From positions 1,612,001 through 1,676,000 of the forward strand of contig NZ_LT906436.1 in assembly GCF_900187225.1 (NCBI RefSeq): a DNA stretch of 64,000 nucleotides, in the 5' to 3' direction. Positions 54,625 to 64,000 of this stretch are shown one piece after another; the stretch's first letter is position 1, and every line of letters starts with the position of its first letter. Source of the DNA: Listeria monocytogenes (GTDB lineage Bacteria; Bacillota; Bacilli; Lactobacillales; Listeriaceae). Below the pieces are notes generated by a model. That model searched no databases. It was not told the origin of the DNA and saw only the letters and a list, made by a program, of their open reading frames with translations. Made by a program: the position numbers and the translations under genes.

Positions 54625-57045
54625 TCAATTCGCAACAATATTTACAAGTTTCCCTGGAACGACAATCACTTTACGGATTGTTTTGCCTTCTAGGTTTTCT
54701 TTCATTTTGTTGTCTTCTTGTGCGATTTTTTCTAGTTCTTCTTTTCCAAGAGATTTGGCAACGGTGATTTTGCTTTTCACTTTGCCATTTACTTGAAGTA
54801 CGATTTCTACTTCATCTTCTACTAGTTTGGCTTCGTCGTATGTTGGCCAAGCTACGTAGCTGATTGTTTCGGTGTGACCTAGGATTTCCCATAATTCTTC
54901 TGCAAGGTGTGGTGCGATTGGTGACAAGAGTTGAACGAAACCTTCGACATATTGTTTTGGAATCGTATCTTGTTTATATGCTTCATTGATGAAAATCATT
55001 AGTTGCGAAATCCCAGTATTGAAACGCAGGTTTTCGTAATGGTTCGTAACTGTTTTCACCATATGATGATACGCTTTTTCTAAGTTAGCATTCGCATCAG
55101 TTGTCACTTTTTCAGCGAGTGTGCCTTCTTCAGTTACTAGCAAGCGCCAGATGCGGTCTAAGAATTTACGCGCACCTTCTAGTCCATTTTCATTCCAAGC
55201 AATCGAAGCTTCGAGTGGTCCCATGAACATTTCATACAAGCGAAGTGTGTCTGCGCCGTATTTTTCTACTACTTCATCAGGGTTAACGACATTGCCTCTT
55301 GATTTGGACATTTTTTCGTTATTTTCACCAAGAATCATTCCTTGGTTAAACAGTTTTTGGAAAGGTTCTTTTGTTGGAACTACACCGATATCGTACAAGA
55401 ATTTATGCCAGAAACGTGCGTAAAGAAGATGAAGCACAGCATGCTCTGCCCCGCCGATATAAACGTCAACTGGAAGCCATTCTGCTAGTTTTTCTTTGTC
55501 AGCAATTGCTTCGCTGTTTTTTGGATCGATATAGCGCAAGAAATACCAGCTTGAGCCAGCCCATTGTGGCATGGTATTTGTTTCACGACGACCTTTACGT
55601 CCATTTTCGTCTGTTACGTTTACCCAGTCATGCAAGTTGGCAAGTGGTGATTCGCCTGTTCCTGATGGTTTGATTTCTGTTGCTTTTGGCAGAAGTAGTG
55701 GTAGTTCTTCTTCTGGTACAAGCGTTGTTTCCCCGTCTTCCCAGTGGATAACTGGAATTGGTTCACCCCAATAACGTTGTCTACTGAACAACCAGTCGCG
55801 CAAACGATACGTGATTTTACGGCTACCGATGCCTTCTTTTTCTAGCCAATCAATTGCAGCGGTAATCGCTTCTGCTTTAGCTAGTCCGTTCAAGAAATCG
55901 GAGTTAATATGTGGTCCATCGCCAGTGAATGCTTCTTTTGTAACGTCGCCGCCTTCAAGAACAGGACGAATATTCAAACCAAATTGTTGCGCAAATTCAA
56001 AGTCGCGTTCATCATGGGCTGGTACGGCCATAATTGCGCCCGTTCCATATTGAATCAACACGTAGTCCGCAATCCAAATTGGCACTTCTTCGCCATTGAT
56101 TGGATTAATTGCGTAAGCTCCTGTGAAGACACCTGTTTTATCTTTTGCAAGGTCGGTTCTTTCTAGTTCGCTTTTTAGTTCTACTTGTTTTTTATATGCT
56201 TCAACTGCTTCTTTTTGTTCAGGTGTTGTGATTTTTTCGATAAGTTCGTGTTCTGGTGCAAAAACTGTATAGGTTGCCCCAAAAAGTGTATCCGGACGTG
56301 TTGTAAAGACGTTAAACGTTTCATCGCTATCTTTAATTTTAAAAGTAACTTCTGCTCCTTCTGAACGACCAATCCAGTTACGTTGCATATCTTTAATATT
56401 TTCAGGCCAATCCACTAGATCAAGATCATCTAGCAAACGATCTGCGTATGCGGTAATTTTAAGCATCCATTGACGCATTGGTTTACGGAAAACCGGGAAG
56501 CCACCGCGTTCACTTTTGCCATCGATAACTTCTTCATTGGCTAAAACTGTACCAAGTGCCGGACACCAGTTTACAGCGATTTCGGCTTCATAAGCTAAAC
56601 CTTTTTCATATAGTTTTTCAAAAATCCATTGTGTCCATTTATAATATTCAGGGTCTGTTGTATTGATTTCACGATCCCAATCGTAGGAAAAACCAAGTGA
56701 TTTAATTTGGCGAGTAAAGTTCGCAATATTCAGCGCGGTGAATTCTTCTGGATCATTCCCAGTATCAATCGCATATTGCTCTGCAGGAAGTCCAAAGGCA
56801 TCCCAACCAATTGGATGAAGGACGTTCTTCCCTTGCATCCGTTTCATACGAGACAAAATATCAGTTGCTGTATAACCTTCTGGATGTCCTACGTGAAGAC
56901 CTGCTCCAGATGGGTAAGGGAACATATCTAGTGCATAGAAGTTTTCTTTATTTTTATCTTCTGTTGTTTTGAAAGTGTTGTGTTCACTCCAATATTGTTG
57001 CCATTTCGGTTCCATTTTTTTATGATTAAATGTCACTTTACTCAT
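54625..57045 (-). CDS. leuS: Leucyl-tRNA synthetase
   Basis: An 806-residue class I synthetase. The HIGH motif is [13 protein letters not shown] near residue 50, the editing domain carries [11 protein letters not shown], the KMSKS loop is EKMSKSRGN, and the C-terminal tail reads [16 protein letters not shown] chose ATG at 57045, where AAGGA lies 7 nt upstream; a 41-codon extension would run into the T-box terminator. Controlled by a leucine T-box. Confidence 0.97.
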   Translation of the reverse strand: MSKVTFNHKKMEPKWQQYWSEHNTFKTTEDKNKENFYALDMFPYPSGAGLHVGHPEGYTATDILSRMKRMQGKNVLHPIGWDAFGLPAEQYAIDTGNDPEEFTALNIANFTRQIKSLGFSYDWDREINTTDPEYYKWTQWIFEKLYEKGLAYEAEIAVNWCPALGTVLANEEVIDGKSERGGFPVFRKPMRQWMLKITAYADRLLDDLDLVDWPENIKDMQRNWIGRSEGAEVTFKIKDSDETFNVFTTRPDTLFGATYTVFAPEHELIEKITTPEQKEAVEAYKKQVELKSELERTDLAKDKTGVFTGAYAINPINGEEVPIWIADYVLIQYGTGAIMAVPAHDERDFEFAQQFGLNIRPVLEGGDVTKEAFTGDGPHINSDFLNGLAKAEAITAAIDWLEKEGIGSRKITYRLRDWLFSRQRYWGEPIPVIHWEDGETTLVPEEELPLLLPKATEIKPSGTGESPLANLHDWVNVTDENGRKGRRETNTMPQWAGSSWYFLRYIDPKNSEAIADKEKLAEWLPVDVYIGGAEHAVLHLLYARFWHKFLYDIGVVPTKEPFQKLFNQGMILGENNEKMSKSRGNVVNPDEVVEKYGADTLRLYEMFMGPLEASIAWNENGLEGARKFLDRIWRLLVTEEGTLAEKVTTDANANLEKAYHHMVKTVTNHYENLRFNTGISQLMIFINEAYKQDTIPKQYVEGFVQLLSPIAPHLAEELWEILGHTETISYVAWPTYDEAKLVEDEVEIVLQVNGKVKSKITVAKSLGKEELEKIAQEDNKMKENLEGKTIRKVIVVPGKLVNIVAN

Positions 57046-57079
57046 CCTCTTTTCCTTAAAATATCGAATTTTGGCTACA

Positions 57080-57280
57080 AAAAAATCCCTACATCCCAAC
57101 GGCTTATCGCCATGGGACGAGAGATACTTCTCCCGCGGTACCACCCACATTAGTGTTTGACCACTCAACTTAACAATTCCTTAACGCGGAAAACGGGGAT
57201 ACACCCAAGCTCCATGGTAAGTTCATCCAGATTTTGTGACTGACTTGCACCAACCGTCAGCTCTCTTCACATCAAAATAT
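57080..57280 (-). promoter_or_regulatory. Leucine T-box leader of leuS
   Basis: Stem I begins at AGAGAGCUGACG (57266 downward). The specifier CUU, in GAACUUAC, is at 57219-57221 (Leu). The T-box core UGGUACC is at 57137-57143 within GGGTGGTACCGCGGG. The terminator stem GUCCCAUGGC/GCCGUUGGGAU spans 57093-57118, followed by a U run at about 57080-57085. Confidence 0.93.
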
Positions 57281-57329
57281 GCAGATTACTACTCCAATTC
57301 ATCGCTATTTCGCAAAATTCATTAGTTTT

Positions 57330-57358
57330 ATTGTAGCTGAATTTCATTTTTTTAGCAA
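57330..57358 (-). promoter_or_regulatory. leuS promoter
   Basis: -35 TTGCTA (57353-57358), 17-bp spacer, -10 TACAAT (57330-57335), about 55 nt before T-box stem I. Confidence 0.7.
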
Positions 57359-57439
57359 GCGCTCTGAAGATTTATCTAACTTTCCTAACAAAATGTGCTA
57401 AAATGAATGGAGAATTTCATTTGAAGGAGTCTAAAACTA

Positions 57440-58405
57440 TTGAAACAAACGAATCCATTTGTATATAGTAATGATAATAAAAGATATCATACATGGAACT
57501 ACTGCTTAAGAGAAGAATTTGGGCAAAAGACTTACAAAGTGGCGCTTGATGGCGGCTTTGATTGTCCAAATCGTGACGGTACTGTAGCGCATGGTGGTTG
57601 TACATTTTGTAGCGCGGCTGGTTCTGGGGACTTCGCTGGCAACCGGGCACTTGATTTAAAAATACAATTCCAGCAAGTTCGCGACAAAATGCAAACGAAA
57701 TGGAAAGACGGGAAATGTATCGCTTATTTCCAAGCTTTCACGAATACACATGCACCGGTTGCCGAATTGCGCGAAAAATTTGAAACAGTTTTGAATGAGC
57801 CTGGTGTGGTTGGACTTTCGATTGCGACACGGCCTGACTGTTTGCCAGATGATGTCGTGGAGTATTTGGCTGAATTAAATGAACGTACTTATTTATGGCT
57901 GGAGCTTGGATTGCAATCTGCTCATGATGAGACTGGCCGCTTAATCAACCGGGCGCATGACTATGATTGTTATCTAGAAGGCGTGCGCAAACTGCAAAAG
58001 CACAATATCCGGATTTGTACCCACATTATTAACGGGCTTCCAAAAGAAACACCGGAAATGATGATGGAAACAACGCGGAAAGTAGTCGAAAGTGGCGTGG
58101 ATGGTATCAAAATCCATTTGCTTCATTTATTAAAAGGAACGCCAATGGTAGAAGATTATAAAAAAGGTGACTTAGAATTTTTAACTCGGGATGGCTATGT
58201 AAACTTAGTAGCTGATCAACTAGAGATCTTACCGCCTGAGATGGTTATTCACCGGATTACTGGTGATGGCGGCGTAGATGATTTAATTGGCCCCGTTTGG
58301 AGTTTAAATAAGTTCGAAGTGTTAAATGCGATTGATGCGGAACTTGTTCGAAGAGATAGCTGGCAAGGGAAACACTATCAACCTGTGGAAGTGATTTCCG
58401 AATGA
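57440..58405 (+). CDS. mnmL: Radical SAM enzyme for tRNA wobble uridine modification (YtqA/MnmL)
   Basis: A 321-residue radical SAM protein of the YtqA group. Cluster cysteines lie in DCPNRDGTVAHGGCTFCS (residues about 40-57), followed by QAFTNTHAPV and ICTHIINGLP. In Bacillus, YtqA (MnmL) acts with YtqB (MnmM) in an alternative route to mnm5s2U34. The start is TTG at 57440 after GAAGGAG. It overlaps mnmM by 4 nt (ATGA). The functional assignment rests on literature as I recall it; the family call is firm. Confidence 0.85.
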   Translation: MKQTNPFVYSNDNKRYHTWNYCLREEFGQKTYKVALDGGFDCPNRDGTVAHGGCTFCSAAGSGDFAGNRALDLKIQFQQVRDKMQTKWKDGKCIAYFQAFTNTHAPVAELREKFETVLNEPGVVGLSIATRPDCLPDDVVEYLAELNERTYLWLELGLQSAHDETGRLINRAHDYDCYLEGVRKLQKHNIRICTHIINGLPKETPEMMMETTRKVVESGVDGIKIHLLHLLKGTPMVEDYKKGDLEFLTRDGYVNLVADQLEILPPEMVIHRITGDGGVDDLIGPVWSLNKFEVLNAIDAELVRRDSWQGKHYQPVEVISE

Positions 58406-58977
58406 ATTTAAGAGGCATTCTCCCCTTCGCTCACGATACGCTACGAAAAGTAGTTCGTCCTGGTGATTATGTGATTGACGCTACTTGTGGTAATGGACAC
58501 GATACGCTTTTATTAGCGGAACTTGTTGGTATTAATGGGCATGTACTTGGATTTGATATCCAACAAGTGGCTGTTGATGCGACGAAGGCTCGTTTAGAAA
58601 ATGCGGGTGTTTCTTCGCAAGTAGAACTCGTTTGCGCTAGCCATGCACGTATCCCTGCGTACACATCCAGACCTGTTCGCGCCGCTATTTTTAATCTTGG
58701 ATATTTACCAGGTGGCGACAAAGAAATTACAACAACCGCTGATTCGACGCTAGAAAGCATTGGCCATTTAATGGAGCTGCTCGAAGTTGGTGGCGTCATT
58801 ATTCTTGTTATTTATCACGGCCACCCTGCTGGAAAGCAAGAAAAAGATGCTGTCATGACTTTTTGCGAAGCTATCCCGCAACAAGATTTTCACGTATTAT
58901 CTTACAACTTTATTAATCAAAAAAATGATGCCCCGTTCGTTATTATCATCGAAAAAAGAAAACCTAGAAAAAGCTAG
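58402..58977 (+). CDS. mnmM: tRNA mnm5s2U34 methyltransferase (YtqB/MnmM)
   Basis: A 191-residue class I SAM methyltransferase. The SAM loop is YVIDATCGNGHDTLLLAEL (about residues 24-42), the acidic site VLGFDIQQ, and the core NLGYLPGGDKEITT; the C-terminus holds LVIYHGHPAGKQE and PFVIIIEKR. In Bacillus the orthologue YtqB methylates nm5s2U at the tRNA wobble base. Coupled to the radical SAM gene upstream, and ended by a shared terminator. Confidence 0.9.
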   Translation: MNLRGILPFAHDTLRKVVRPGDYVIDATCGNGHDTLLLAELVGINGHVLGFDIQQVAVDATKARLENAGVSSQVELVCASHARIPAYTSRPVRAAIFNLGYLPGGDKEITTTADSTLESIGHLMELLEVGGVIILVIYHGHPAGKQEKDAVMTFCEAIPQQDFHVLSYNFINQKNDAPFVIIIEKRKPRKS

Positions 58978-59007
58978 TAATTAGCCAGTCTAGGTTTTCT
59001 TTTATTT
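58955..59007. terminator. Bidirectional terminator, mnmM and asnB
   Basis: GAAAACCTAGA (58958-58968) pairs with TCTAGGTTTTC (58989-58999) around a 20-nt loop that has an inner CTAG-type pairing. U runs exist on both sides; asnB's stop is inside the tail. Confidence 0.8.
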
Positions 59008-60867
59008 TCCAAAATCGTATTTATCTGCTACGTATACATCATACCAAATCATGAAAATAACGACTGTCCAGATTTTACGACTGTAATCGAATTTACCGGC
59101 ACAGTGGTCGTCTAGTAAGTCTAGTACATATTGTTTGTTAATTAAATGATCGGTTGGTGATTCTTTAATGATGTTTTTAACCCAAGCGTTCATTTCGTCT
59201 TTTAACCAGTGACGAATTGGTACTGGGAATCCTAGTTTACGGCGGTTAAGTACGTGTTCTGGTACAAATGTTGCTGCCGCTTTACGTAAGATATATTTGG
59301 TTGTTCCATTGGTTGTTTTCATTGTATCTGGAATATTTCTTGCCACGTTGTACACTTCTTTATCAAGGAAAGGTACACGGACTTCCAGCGAATTAGCCAT
59401 CGTCATGCGGTCAGCTTTGAGAAGAATATCTCCGCGAAGCCACGTATGAATATCAATGTACTGCATTCTTTCTACAGGATGATAATTCGTTGTTTCTGCA
59501 TAAAATGGATCTGTAATGTTCGTATAGTCATGACCAGCTTGATATTTTGGAAGTAAAATTTGTTTTTCTTTTTCCGTGAACATTTTGGCGTTTCCGATAT
59601 AACGTTCTTCCATCGGCGTTGTTCCACGTTCTAAGAAACTTTTACCACGCATTCCTTCTGGCATAATACGCGCCAAGTTATTTAACATTGATTTAAATAC
59701 ACCTGGCATTTTGTTAAACATTGCAAGGGAATTTGGTTCGTTATAAATGTTATAACCACCGAAAAGTTCATCTGCGCCTTCACCTGATAATGCTACGGTT
59801 ACTTGTTTGCGCGCTTCTCTTGATAAGAAATAAAGCGGAATAGCAGCCGGGTCAGCAAGTGGATCATCCATGTGCCAAACAATTTTCGGTAGTTCTTTCA
59901 TATATTCTTCTGGTGAGATAACATAACTAATGTTTTCTACGCCAAGTTTGTCCGCTGTTTCTTTTGCTACATCGATTTCACTGAAACCATCGCGTTCAAA
60001 ACCAACTGAGAATGTTTTGATTGCTGGGTGGTATTCTTTGGCAATTGCTGCAATAATCGATGAATCAATACCGCCAGATAGGAATGAACCAACTGGTACA
60101 TCAGAGCGCATGTGCATTTTAACAGAATCATACATCACGTCACGCACTTCTTTAATCCATGCGTCTTCTGATTTAGTTACTGGTGCAAAAGATGCTTTCC
60201 AATAAGTCGTAATTTCCATCGGTTGACCAATTTTTTTCGTAAACTGATGTCCTGGCTCTAAACGTTTGACATTTTTAGTTAAGGAATCTGGTTCTGGAAC
60301 AAATTGGTAAGTCATATAGTTTTGTAATGACACTTCGTCCAATTCTTTTTCTTTTAACGCATGTAAAATGGATTTCTTTTCAGAACCCATGAACAGCTTG
60401 TCGTCTTCTTCTGCATAGAAAAATGGTTTAATGCCGAATGGGTCGCGTGCGCCGTAAACAAGTTCTTCTTGTTTGTCCCAAATAACAAAACCAAACATCC
60501 CGCGAAGGCGTTCTGCTGTTTTTTCCTTGTATTTCGCATATGTAGCGATAATTACTTCGGTATCACTTTCGGTTTCAAATGTCATTCCTTCAGCAACTAA
60601 TTGCTCGCGGAGTTCCACATAGTTATAAACTTCTCCATTAAAAATAATCCAGTAACGTTCATTTTCATACGTTAACGGTTGATGACCGTTTTCTACATCA
60701 ATAATACTTAAACGGCGGAAACCAAACTGCACGTGATCATCTGTGAAGTATCCTTCATCATCTGGCCCACGGTGCGTAATCATACTGTTCATTTGTCTAA
60801 AGGTTTCTTTATCAGCGCCAGTAATTTCTGTAATGCGGTCATGTACGCATCCTACAAATCCACACAT
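59002..60867 (-). CDS. asnB: Asparagine synthetase (glutamine-hydrolysing)
   Basis: A 621-residue class II amidotransferase. Cys2 of MCGFVGCVHD is the glutaminase nucleophile, and the FNGEVYNYVELR and RGMFGFVIWD stretches complete that domain. The synthetase domain has PVGSFLSGGIDSSIIAA (PP-motif) and ALSGEGADELFGGYN. It makes Asn from Asp, Gln and ATP. GAGGAGAAA stands before the ATG. It sits alone between terminators. Confidence 0.96.
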   Translation of the reverse strand: MCGFVGCVHDRITEITGADKETFRQMNSMITHRGPDDEGYFTDDHVQFGFRRLSIIDVENGHQPLTYENERYWIIFNGEVYNYVELREQLVAEGMTFETESDTEVIIATYAKYKEKTAERLRGMFGFVIWDKQEELVYGARDPFGIKPFFYAEEDDKLFMGSEKKSILHALKEKELDEVSLQNYMTYQFVPEPDSLTKNVKRLEPGHQFTKKIGQPMEITTYWKASFAPVTKSEDAWIKEVRDVMYDSVKMHMRSDVPVGSFLSGGIDSSIIAAIAKEYHPAIKTFSVGFERDGFSEIDVAKETADKLGVENISYVISPEEYMKELPKIVWHMDDPLADPAAIPLYFLSREARKQVTVALSGEGADELFGGYNIYNEPNSLAMFNKMPGVFKSMLNNLARIMPEGMRGKSFLERGTTPMEERYIGNAKMFTEKEKQILLPKYQAGHDYTNITDPFYAETTNYHPVERMQYIDIHTWLRGDILLKADRMTMANSLEVRVPFLDKEVYNVARNIPDTMKTTNGTTKYILRKAAATFVPEHVLNRRKLGFPVPIRHWLKDEMNAWVKNIIKESPTDHLINKQYVLDLLDDHCAGKFDYSRKIWTVVIFMIWYDVYVADKYDFGK

Positions 60868-60962
60868 GGTAACATTTCTCCTCTATATAGATAATCATTT
60901 TATCTTTTTTTCACAACGTCTATCATATCATAACTAGACTTTCTTTGCACTGTTTAGGAAAG

Positions 60963-60999
60963 AAAAAAACCGAACATTTCTGAGATGAAATGCTCGGTT
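60963..60999 (-). terminator. Terminator of metK
   Basis: A 13-bp stem (60987-60999 with 60968-60980, wobble), 6-nt loop, then seven U on the minus strand. Confidence 0.9.
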
Positions 61000-61003
61000 A
61001 GGC

Positions 61004-62203
61004 TTATTTTACGATTAATTTTTTCAATGCCTCAGCTTTGTCGGTTCTTTCCCAAGGTAAATCAAGATCGCTACGGCCAAAATGACCAAAGGCAGCTGTT
61101 TGACGATAAATTGGGCGACGCAGGTCTAGCATATGGATAATGCCAGCTGGGCGTAAATCAAATAATGCATTTACGCCATCAATTAATTCTTGTTCGGAAT
61201 AATCACTTGTTCCATATGTGTCGATAGAGATAGAAACTGGACGAGCAACTCCAATCGCATAAGCAACTTGTACTTCTACTTTTTTAGCAAGTCCTGCAGC
61301 AACGATATTTTTGGCAACATATCTTGCAGCATAAGCGCCAGAACGGTCTACTTTGGTCGGATCTTTACCGGAGAACGCTCCCCCGCCATGACGTGCATAA
61401 CCACCGTATGTATCCACGATGATTTTACGGCCAGTTAAACCAGCATCACCAAGTGGGCCACCGATAACAAAGCGGCCAGTTGGGTTGATAAAGTATTTCG
61501 TATCTTCATCTAAGAAAGAAGCATCAATCACTTCTGGGAAAAGATGCGTGTGCAAGTCTTTCGCAATTTGCTCTTGTGTGATATCAGGATGATGTTGAGT
61601 TGAAACAACAATCGTATCAATCCGAACAGGTTGATTAAACTCATCATATTCTACTGTTACTTGCGTTTTTGCATCCGGGCGCAAGTAATCTAATTTATTT
61701 GTTTTGCGTAACTCGGTTAATTTGCGAGCTAAACCATGCGCTAAGAAAATCGGTAATGGCATTAGTTCTTCCGTTTCGTCTGTTGCAAAACCGAACATTA
61801 ACCCTTGGTCTCCCGCTCCGATTGCTTCAATAGCAGCGTCAATTTCGTTGCCACTTCTGGATTCTAACGCTTCGTCTACGCCTTGTGCGATATCTGGTGA
61901 CTGCTCATCAATTGCCGTTAAAACAGCACATGTTTCTGCATCAAAGCCATATTTCGCACGGGTATAGCCGATTTCTTTAATAGTATCGCGAACGATTTTA
62001 GGAATGTCGACATAAACAGACGTCGTAATCTCACCTGCTACTAATACTAAACCCGTTGTCACAGTGGTCTCACAAGCGACACGCGCGTCGGGATCTTTTG
62101 AAATAATTGCATCTAAAATTGCATCAGATATTTGATCTGCAATTTTATCTGGATGTCCATCAGAAACCGATTCTGATGTAAATAGATGACGGTTCTTAGC
62201 CAA
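61004..62203 (-). CDS. metK: S-adenosylmethionine synthetase
   Basis: A 399-residue enzyme making SAM from Met and [19 protein letters not shown] (metal and ATP site), [10 protein letters not shown], and the phosphate loop [16 protein letters not shown] are complete. The start is TTG at 62203 with AAGGAGG upstream. A SAM-I riboswitch lies in the leader. Confidence 0.97.
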   Translation of the reverse strand: MAKNRHLFTSESVSDGHPDKIADQISDAILDAIISKDPDARVACETTVTTGLVLVAGEITTSVYVDIPKIVRDTIKEIGYTRAKYGFDAETCAVLTAIDEQSPDIAQGVDEALESRSGNEIDAAIEAIGAGDQGLMFGFATDETEELMPLPIFLAHGLARKLTELRKTNKLDYLRPDAKTQVTVEYDEFNQPVRIDTIVVSTQHHPDITQEQIAKDLHTHLFPEVIDASFLDEDTKYFINPTGRFVIGGPLGDAGLTGRKIIVDTYGGYARHGGGAFSGKDPTKVDRSGAYAARYVAKNIVAAGLAKKVEVQVAYAIGVARPVSISIDTYGTSDYSEQELIDGVNALFDLRPAGIIHMLDLRRPIYRQTAAFGHFGRSDLDLPWERTDKAEALKKLIVK

Positions 62204-62245
62204 TTTTATTTTCCTCCTTCAATTCTCTCCAAATACGTCTCATAT

Positions 62246-62425
62246 AAAAAGCCTCTCTCTATTTTGCACAAAACGCGCACGAATAGAGAAAGGCTATAAT
62301 TATACCTTTGCTCTCATCGTTCAGAAGATAATACTCCTGCAACAGATTAGCACCTTTCACTTATATGTGTAGGTTGCTGGGCTTCAAAGGGTCAGTCCCT
62401 CTACCGCTCTGGATAAGAGATAAAT
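62246..62425 (-). promoter_or_regulatory. SAM-I riboswitch of metK
   Basis: RNA starts CUCUUAUCCAGAG (P1, near 62419) and has AGAGGGACUGACCCU and GAAGCCCAGCAACC, then GAAAGGUGCUAA with P3/P4 pairing, a classical S-box. The terminator AGCCUUUCUCUAUU/AAUAGAGAGAGGCU occupies 62246-62295 with a U run. With SAM bound, P1 forms and transcription stops. Confidence 0.96.
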
Positions 62426-62439
62426 TTTAATTCTAAGAT

Positions 62440-62468
62440 AGAATACCATAAACTGGTGTCAGATGCAA
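62440..62468 (-). promoter_or_regulatory. metK promoter
   Basis: -35 TTGCAT (62463-62468), 17-bp spacer, -10 TATTCT (62440-62445); start predicted about 8-14 nt before the riboswitch P1. Confidence 0.72.
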
Positions 62469-62625
62469 TAATAATTCGGTTATGTGTTATGATAAAGCAG
62501 TCATCTACCCGCTAAAAATGGCCGAAAATTGCCTTCCTTCATTTTTTCACTTATCATTATTTCCAACCTGTGGTATGATAGATGGATAAAAAAGATGTTT
62601 TACTTAACTAAAGGAGATTGTATCT

Positions 62626-62928
62626 ATGAGTTTAATTCCACTATCCTTGATTATTTTTCTTGGGTTTTTAGCAGTTTTATGTTTATTTGATTTTGTTTTT
62701 CGTTTATATTGGTTTAAATATTTCCTAGCAACTATGGGACTAATTGCAAGTGGTGTGGTATTTTTCATTAGTTTTTACGGCGGCGGGATGTCCCAAACAG
62801 AAATAGCTATTGCCATTTTCATCGGTTCATTTGGTGAATATGTTGTATCTCTTATTATTAGCCTCGTTCGTTTTATTTCCAGAAAGTCAAAAAAACCTAA
62901 ACAAAAGAAAAAAGCTAAAACAGCCTAA
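62626..62928 (+). CDS. Small membrane protein with Lys-rich tail
   Basis: 100 residues: three hydrophobic helices (about residues 5-25, 31-50 and 58-82) and a strongly basic C-terminal tail (RKSKKPKQKKKAKTA) that should face the cytoplasm. No family recognised. AAAGGAG stands before the ATG. A bidirectional terminator follows. Confidence 0.7.
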   Translation: MSLIPLSLIIFLGFLAVLCLFDFVFRLYWFKYFLATMGLIASGVVFFISFYGGGMSQTEIAIAIFIGSFGEYVVSLIISLVRFISRKSKKPKQKKKAKTA

Positions 62929-62963
62929 AAAGCTAGCGACAAATATGTCGCTAGCTTTTTTTA
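62927..62963. terminator. Bidirectional terminator, small membrane protein and surface protein
   Basis: A perfect 15-bp stem (62927-62941 with 62946-62960), loop AATA, with A/T runs on both sides. Confidence 0.93.
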
Positions 62964-64000
62964 TTTGCGTCTAATAAGAACGAGTGAAGTAGCTAAAAGG
63001 AACATACCAACGATAACTGGAATAGTTGATTTTGTATCACCTAATGCTGGGATGCTTTCATTTGTAGCCGTAGTATTTTGCTTGGTAGGATTTACCGTTA
63101 TATCGGTGTTACTACCATTTGTCCCATTGCTGCCATTCGTATTATTTCCGCCATCATCTGGTGTCGGTGGTTTAGGCGGCGTCACCTTCTCTTCTACTGT
63201 AAGACTTACATCGATTGTTTTAGCTTTATTCCCGTCTGCATCTACTGCATTTAAGTGGATAGTATATTTTCCTGGTGTTTTTAACATATTCGGGTCAAAA
63301 TCTGTCATGATTTTAGAACCATCGTCGGTGGCAGCATGAATGTCTTGTAAAAATCCCGTTACTGTCTTAACCGTTCCAACAGGGTAACTAATTTTTTTAT
63401 CTGCCGTAATTATTGGTGCAGTTGTATCTTTTACATGAATAGTTATTTCTACCGGTATTGCTTGATTGCCAGCAGCGTCAACAGCGTATAGATGAACTAA
63501 ATAATCTCCTGATGTGTTGACAATTGCCGGGTTATAATCAGTTGTTATTTTGGAGCCATCATCTGTATTGGCGCCAATTTTTGCGAGTAGTTGTTGTTCT
63601 GTCATTGGCGTACCACGTTCGGCCATTATTTCTCGGCTAGTTGTTTTTATGACCGGAGCGATAGTATCTTGGACTAACACGTTGATTCTAAGTGGCAATG
63701 CTTTGTTCCCACTTTGATCTGTCGCTTGGAGTAAGACTTCATAATTTCCTGTTTTTGTTAGATCAATTTTCGAAAAATCAGAGTTGATTGGGCTATTATC
63801 GCTTGTTGCGGCTTTAATATCTGTGTAGAAAGCTTGTTCTGTTTTTGTAATGCCTCTTTCGTAAGTAATTGATTGATCAGCTGTAATGATTGGAGGAATG
63901 GTATCCTCTACTTTCATCGTCACTTTTACAGGAGTGGCTTTATTACCACTTGCATCCTCTGCATTTAATGTGACTGTATAGGTTCCAACCGTATCAAGAT
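62961..64000 (-). CDS. lapB: LapB-like cell-wall surface protein, C-terminal part (5' end outside window)
   Basis: 346 codons, open to the window edge. Three complete Ig-like repeats of 79-80 residues (63669-63905, 63429-63668, 63189-63428) and part of a fourth, each starting DT-x-x-P-x-I and ending near GNKA...V, are followed by a Gly/Asn/Thr-rich linker and a wall-sorting tail: SIPALGDTKSTIPVIVG, hydrophobic helix and RRK. The sorting motif is IPALG rather than the LPxTG usual for sortase A. Position next to metK and the small membrane protein matches the LapB adhesin locus of L. monocytogenes (lmo1666), needed for adhesion and entry. Assignment is by position and repeats. Confidence 0.8.
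   Translation of the reverse strand, partial: LDTVGTYTVTLNAEDASGNKATPVKVTMKVEDTIPPIITADQSITYERGITKTEQAFYTDIKAATSDNSPINSDFSKIDLTKTGNYEVLLQATDQSGNKALPLRINVLVQDTIAPVIKTTSREIMAERGTPMTEQQLLAKIGANTDDGSKITTDYNPAIVNTSGDYLVHLYAVDAAGNQAIPVEITIHVKDTTAPIITADKKISYPVGTVKTVTGFLQDIHAATDDGSKIMTDFDPNMLKTPGKYTIHLNAVDADGNKAKTIDVSLTVEEKVTPPKPPTPDDGGNNTNGSNGTNGSNTDITVNPTKQNTTATNESIPALGDTKSTIPVIVGMFLLATSLVLIRRK
63189..63905 (-). repeat. Three tandem Ig-like repeats in the LapB-like protein
   Basis: 79, 80 and 80 residues. Conserved positions: DT-x-x-P at the start, ATDDGSK or equivalent in the middle, then TxGxYxVxLxAxDxxGNxA before the final strand. Confidence 0.85.

Noticed and set aside
57046-57168. A 41-codon N-terminal extension of LeuS
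   Set aside because: It would translate through the T-box antiterminator and terminator; a good start exists at 57045.
1-64000. CRISPR arrays, tRNA or rRNA genes, intact insertion sequences
   Set aside because: No regularly spaced repeats, cloverleaf genes or transposase frames seen; T-box leaders are the only tRNA-related elements.

Overview
The window is low-GC Firmicutes chromosome and reads as Listeria, very probably L. monocytogenes. The reasons are the bifunctional alcohol/aldehyde dehydrogenase (Lap/AdhE) beside a T-box-controlled trp operon, a LapB-like surface-protein tail next to metK, a stressosome RsbR paralogue, and Bacillus-like synteny (ytpQ-ytpP-ytoP-ytzB, ytnP-trmB-ytmP, ytqA-ytqB). 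I recognise the order as the lmo16xx region from memory, not from a search. No tRNA, rRNA, CRISPR array or intact insertion sequence is visible.

Layout. 1-5.4 kb: ytpQ (cut by the window edge), a thioredoxin-like protein, a small membrane protein, an M42 aminopeptidase, a PepSY protein, a CsoR-family regulator, a lactonase-like metallo-hydrolase, trmB and an APH-like kinase. 5.5-12.2 kb: a MarR/MFS efflux pair, D-amino-acid aminotransferase, PepV, a Nudix hydrolase, NAD(P)HX dehydratase and a PAP2 phosphatase. 12.2-16.1 kb: two tandem MurJ-like flippases and a membrane protein. 16.1-23.1 kb: trpEGDCFBA behind two tandem tryptophan T-boxes. 23.3-30.6 kb: adhE/lap with a Rex-type operator, a VOC protein, an ABC exporter, an LD-carboxypeptidase, a 3-methyladenine glycosylase and a small membrane protein. 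30.6-42.3 kb: aconitase with a CcpC-like dyad, an operon of SNF2/SWIM helicase, general stress protein and RsbR paralogue, then sbcDC. 42.4-48.1 kb: plsC, a lipoprotein with a structured leader, a CcdC-like protein and a heterodimeric ABC exporter preceded by a leader peptide and terminator. 51.8-64 kb: rpsB-tsf, leuS (leucine T-box), mnmL/mnmM, asnB, metK (SAM-I riboswitch), a small membrane protein and the C-terminus of a LapB-like wall protein.

The accessory stretch is 48.2-51.7 kb, between the ABC exporter and tsf. It holds a secreted matrixin-like metalloprotease, a secreted partner with an NTR/TIMP-like pattern, a second secreted protein followed by a VanZ-family membrane protein, at least one small peptide ORF, and next to tsf the C-terminal remnant of a tyrosine recombinase with three short att-arm-like repeats. 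The two secreted-protein operons share a roughly 100-bp upstream module: direct ACATTT repeats, a near-palindrome and an extended -10. This suggests a decayed integrative element whose cargo is a co-regulated secreted-protein system, the best candidate here for something undescribed.

Regulation is unusually legible. Aminoacyl-tRNA and SAM riboswitches control amino-acid genes. Redox (Rex), carbon (CcpC) and MarR/CsoR-type sites sit at recognisable promoters, and a likely antibiotic-sensing attenuator precedes the ABC exporter.
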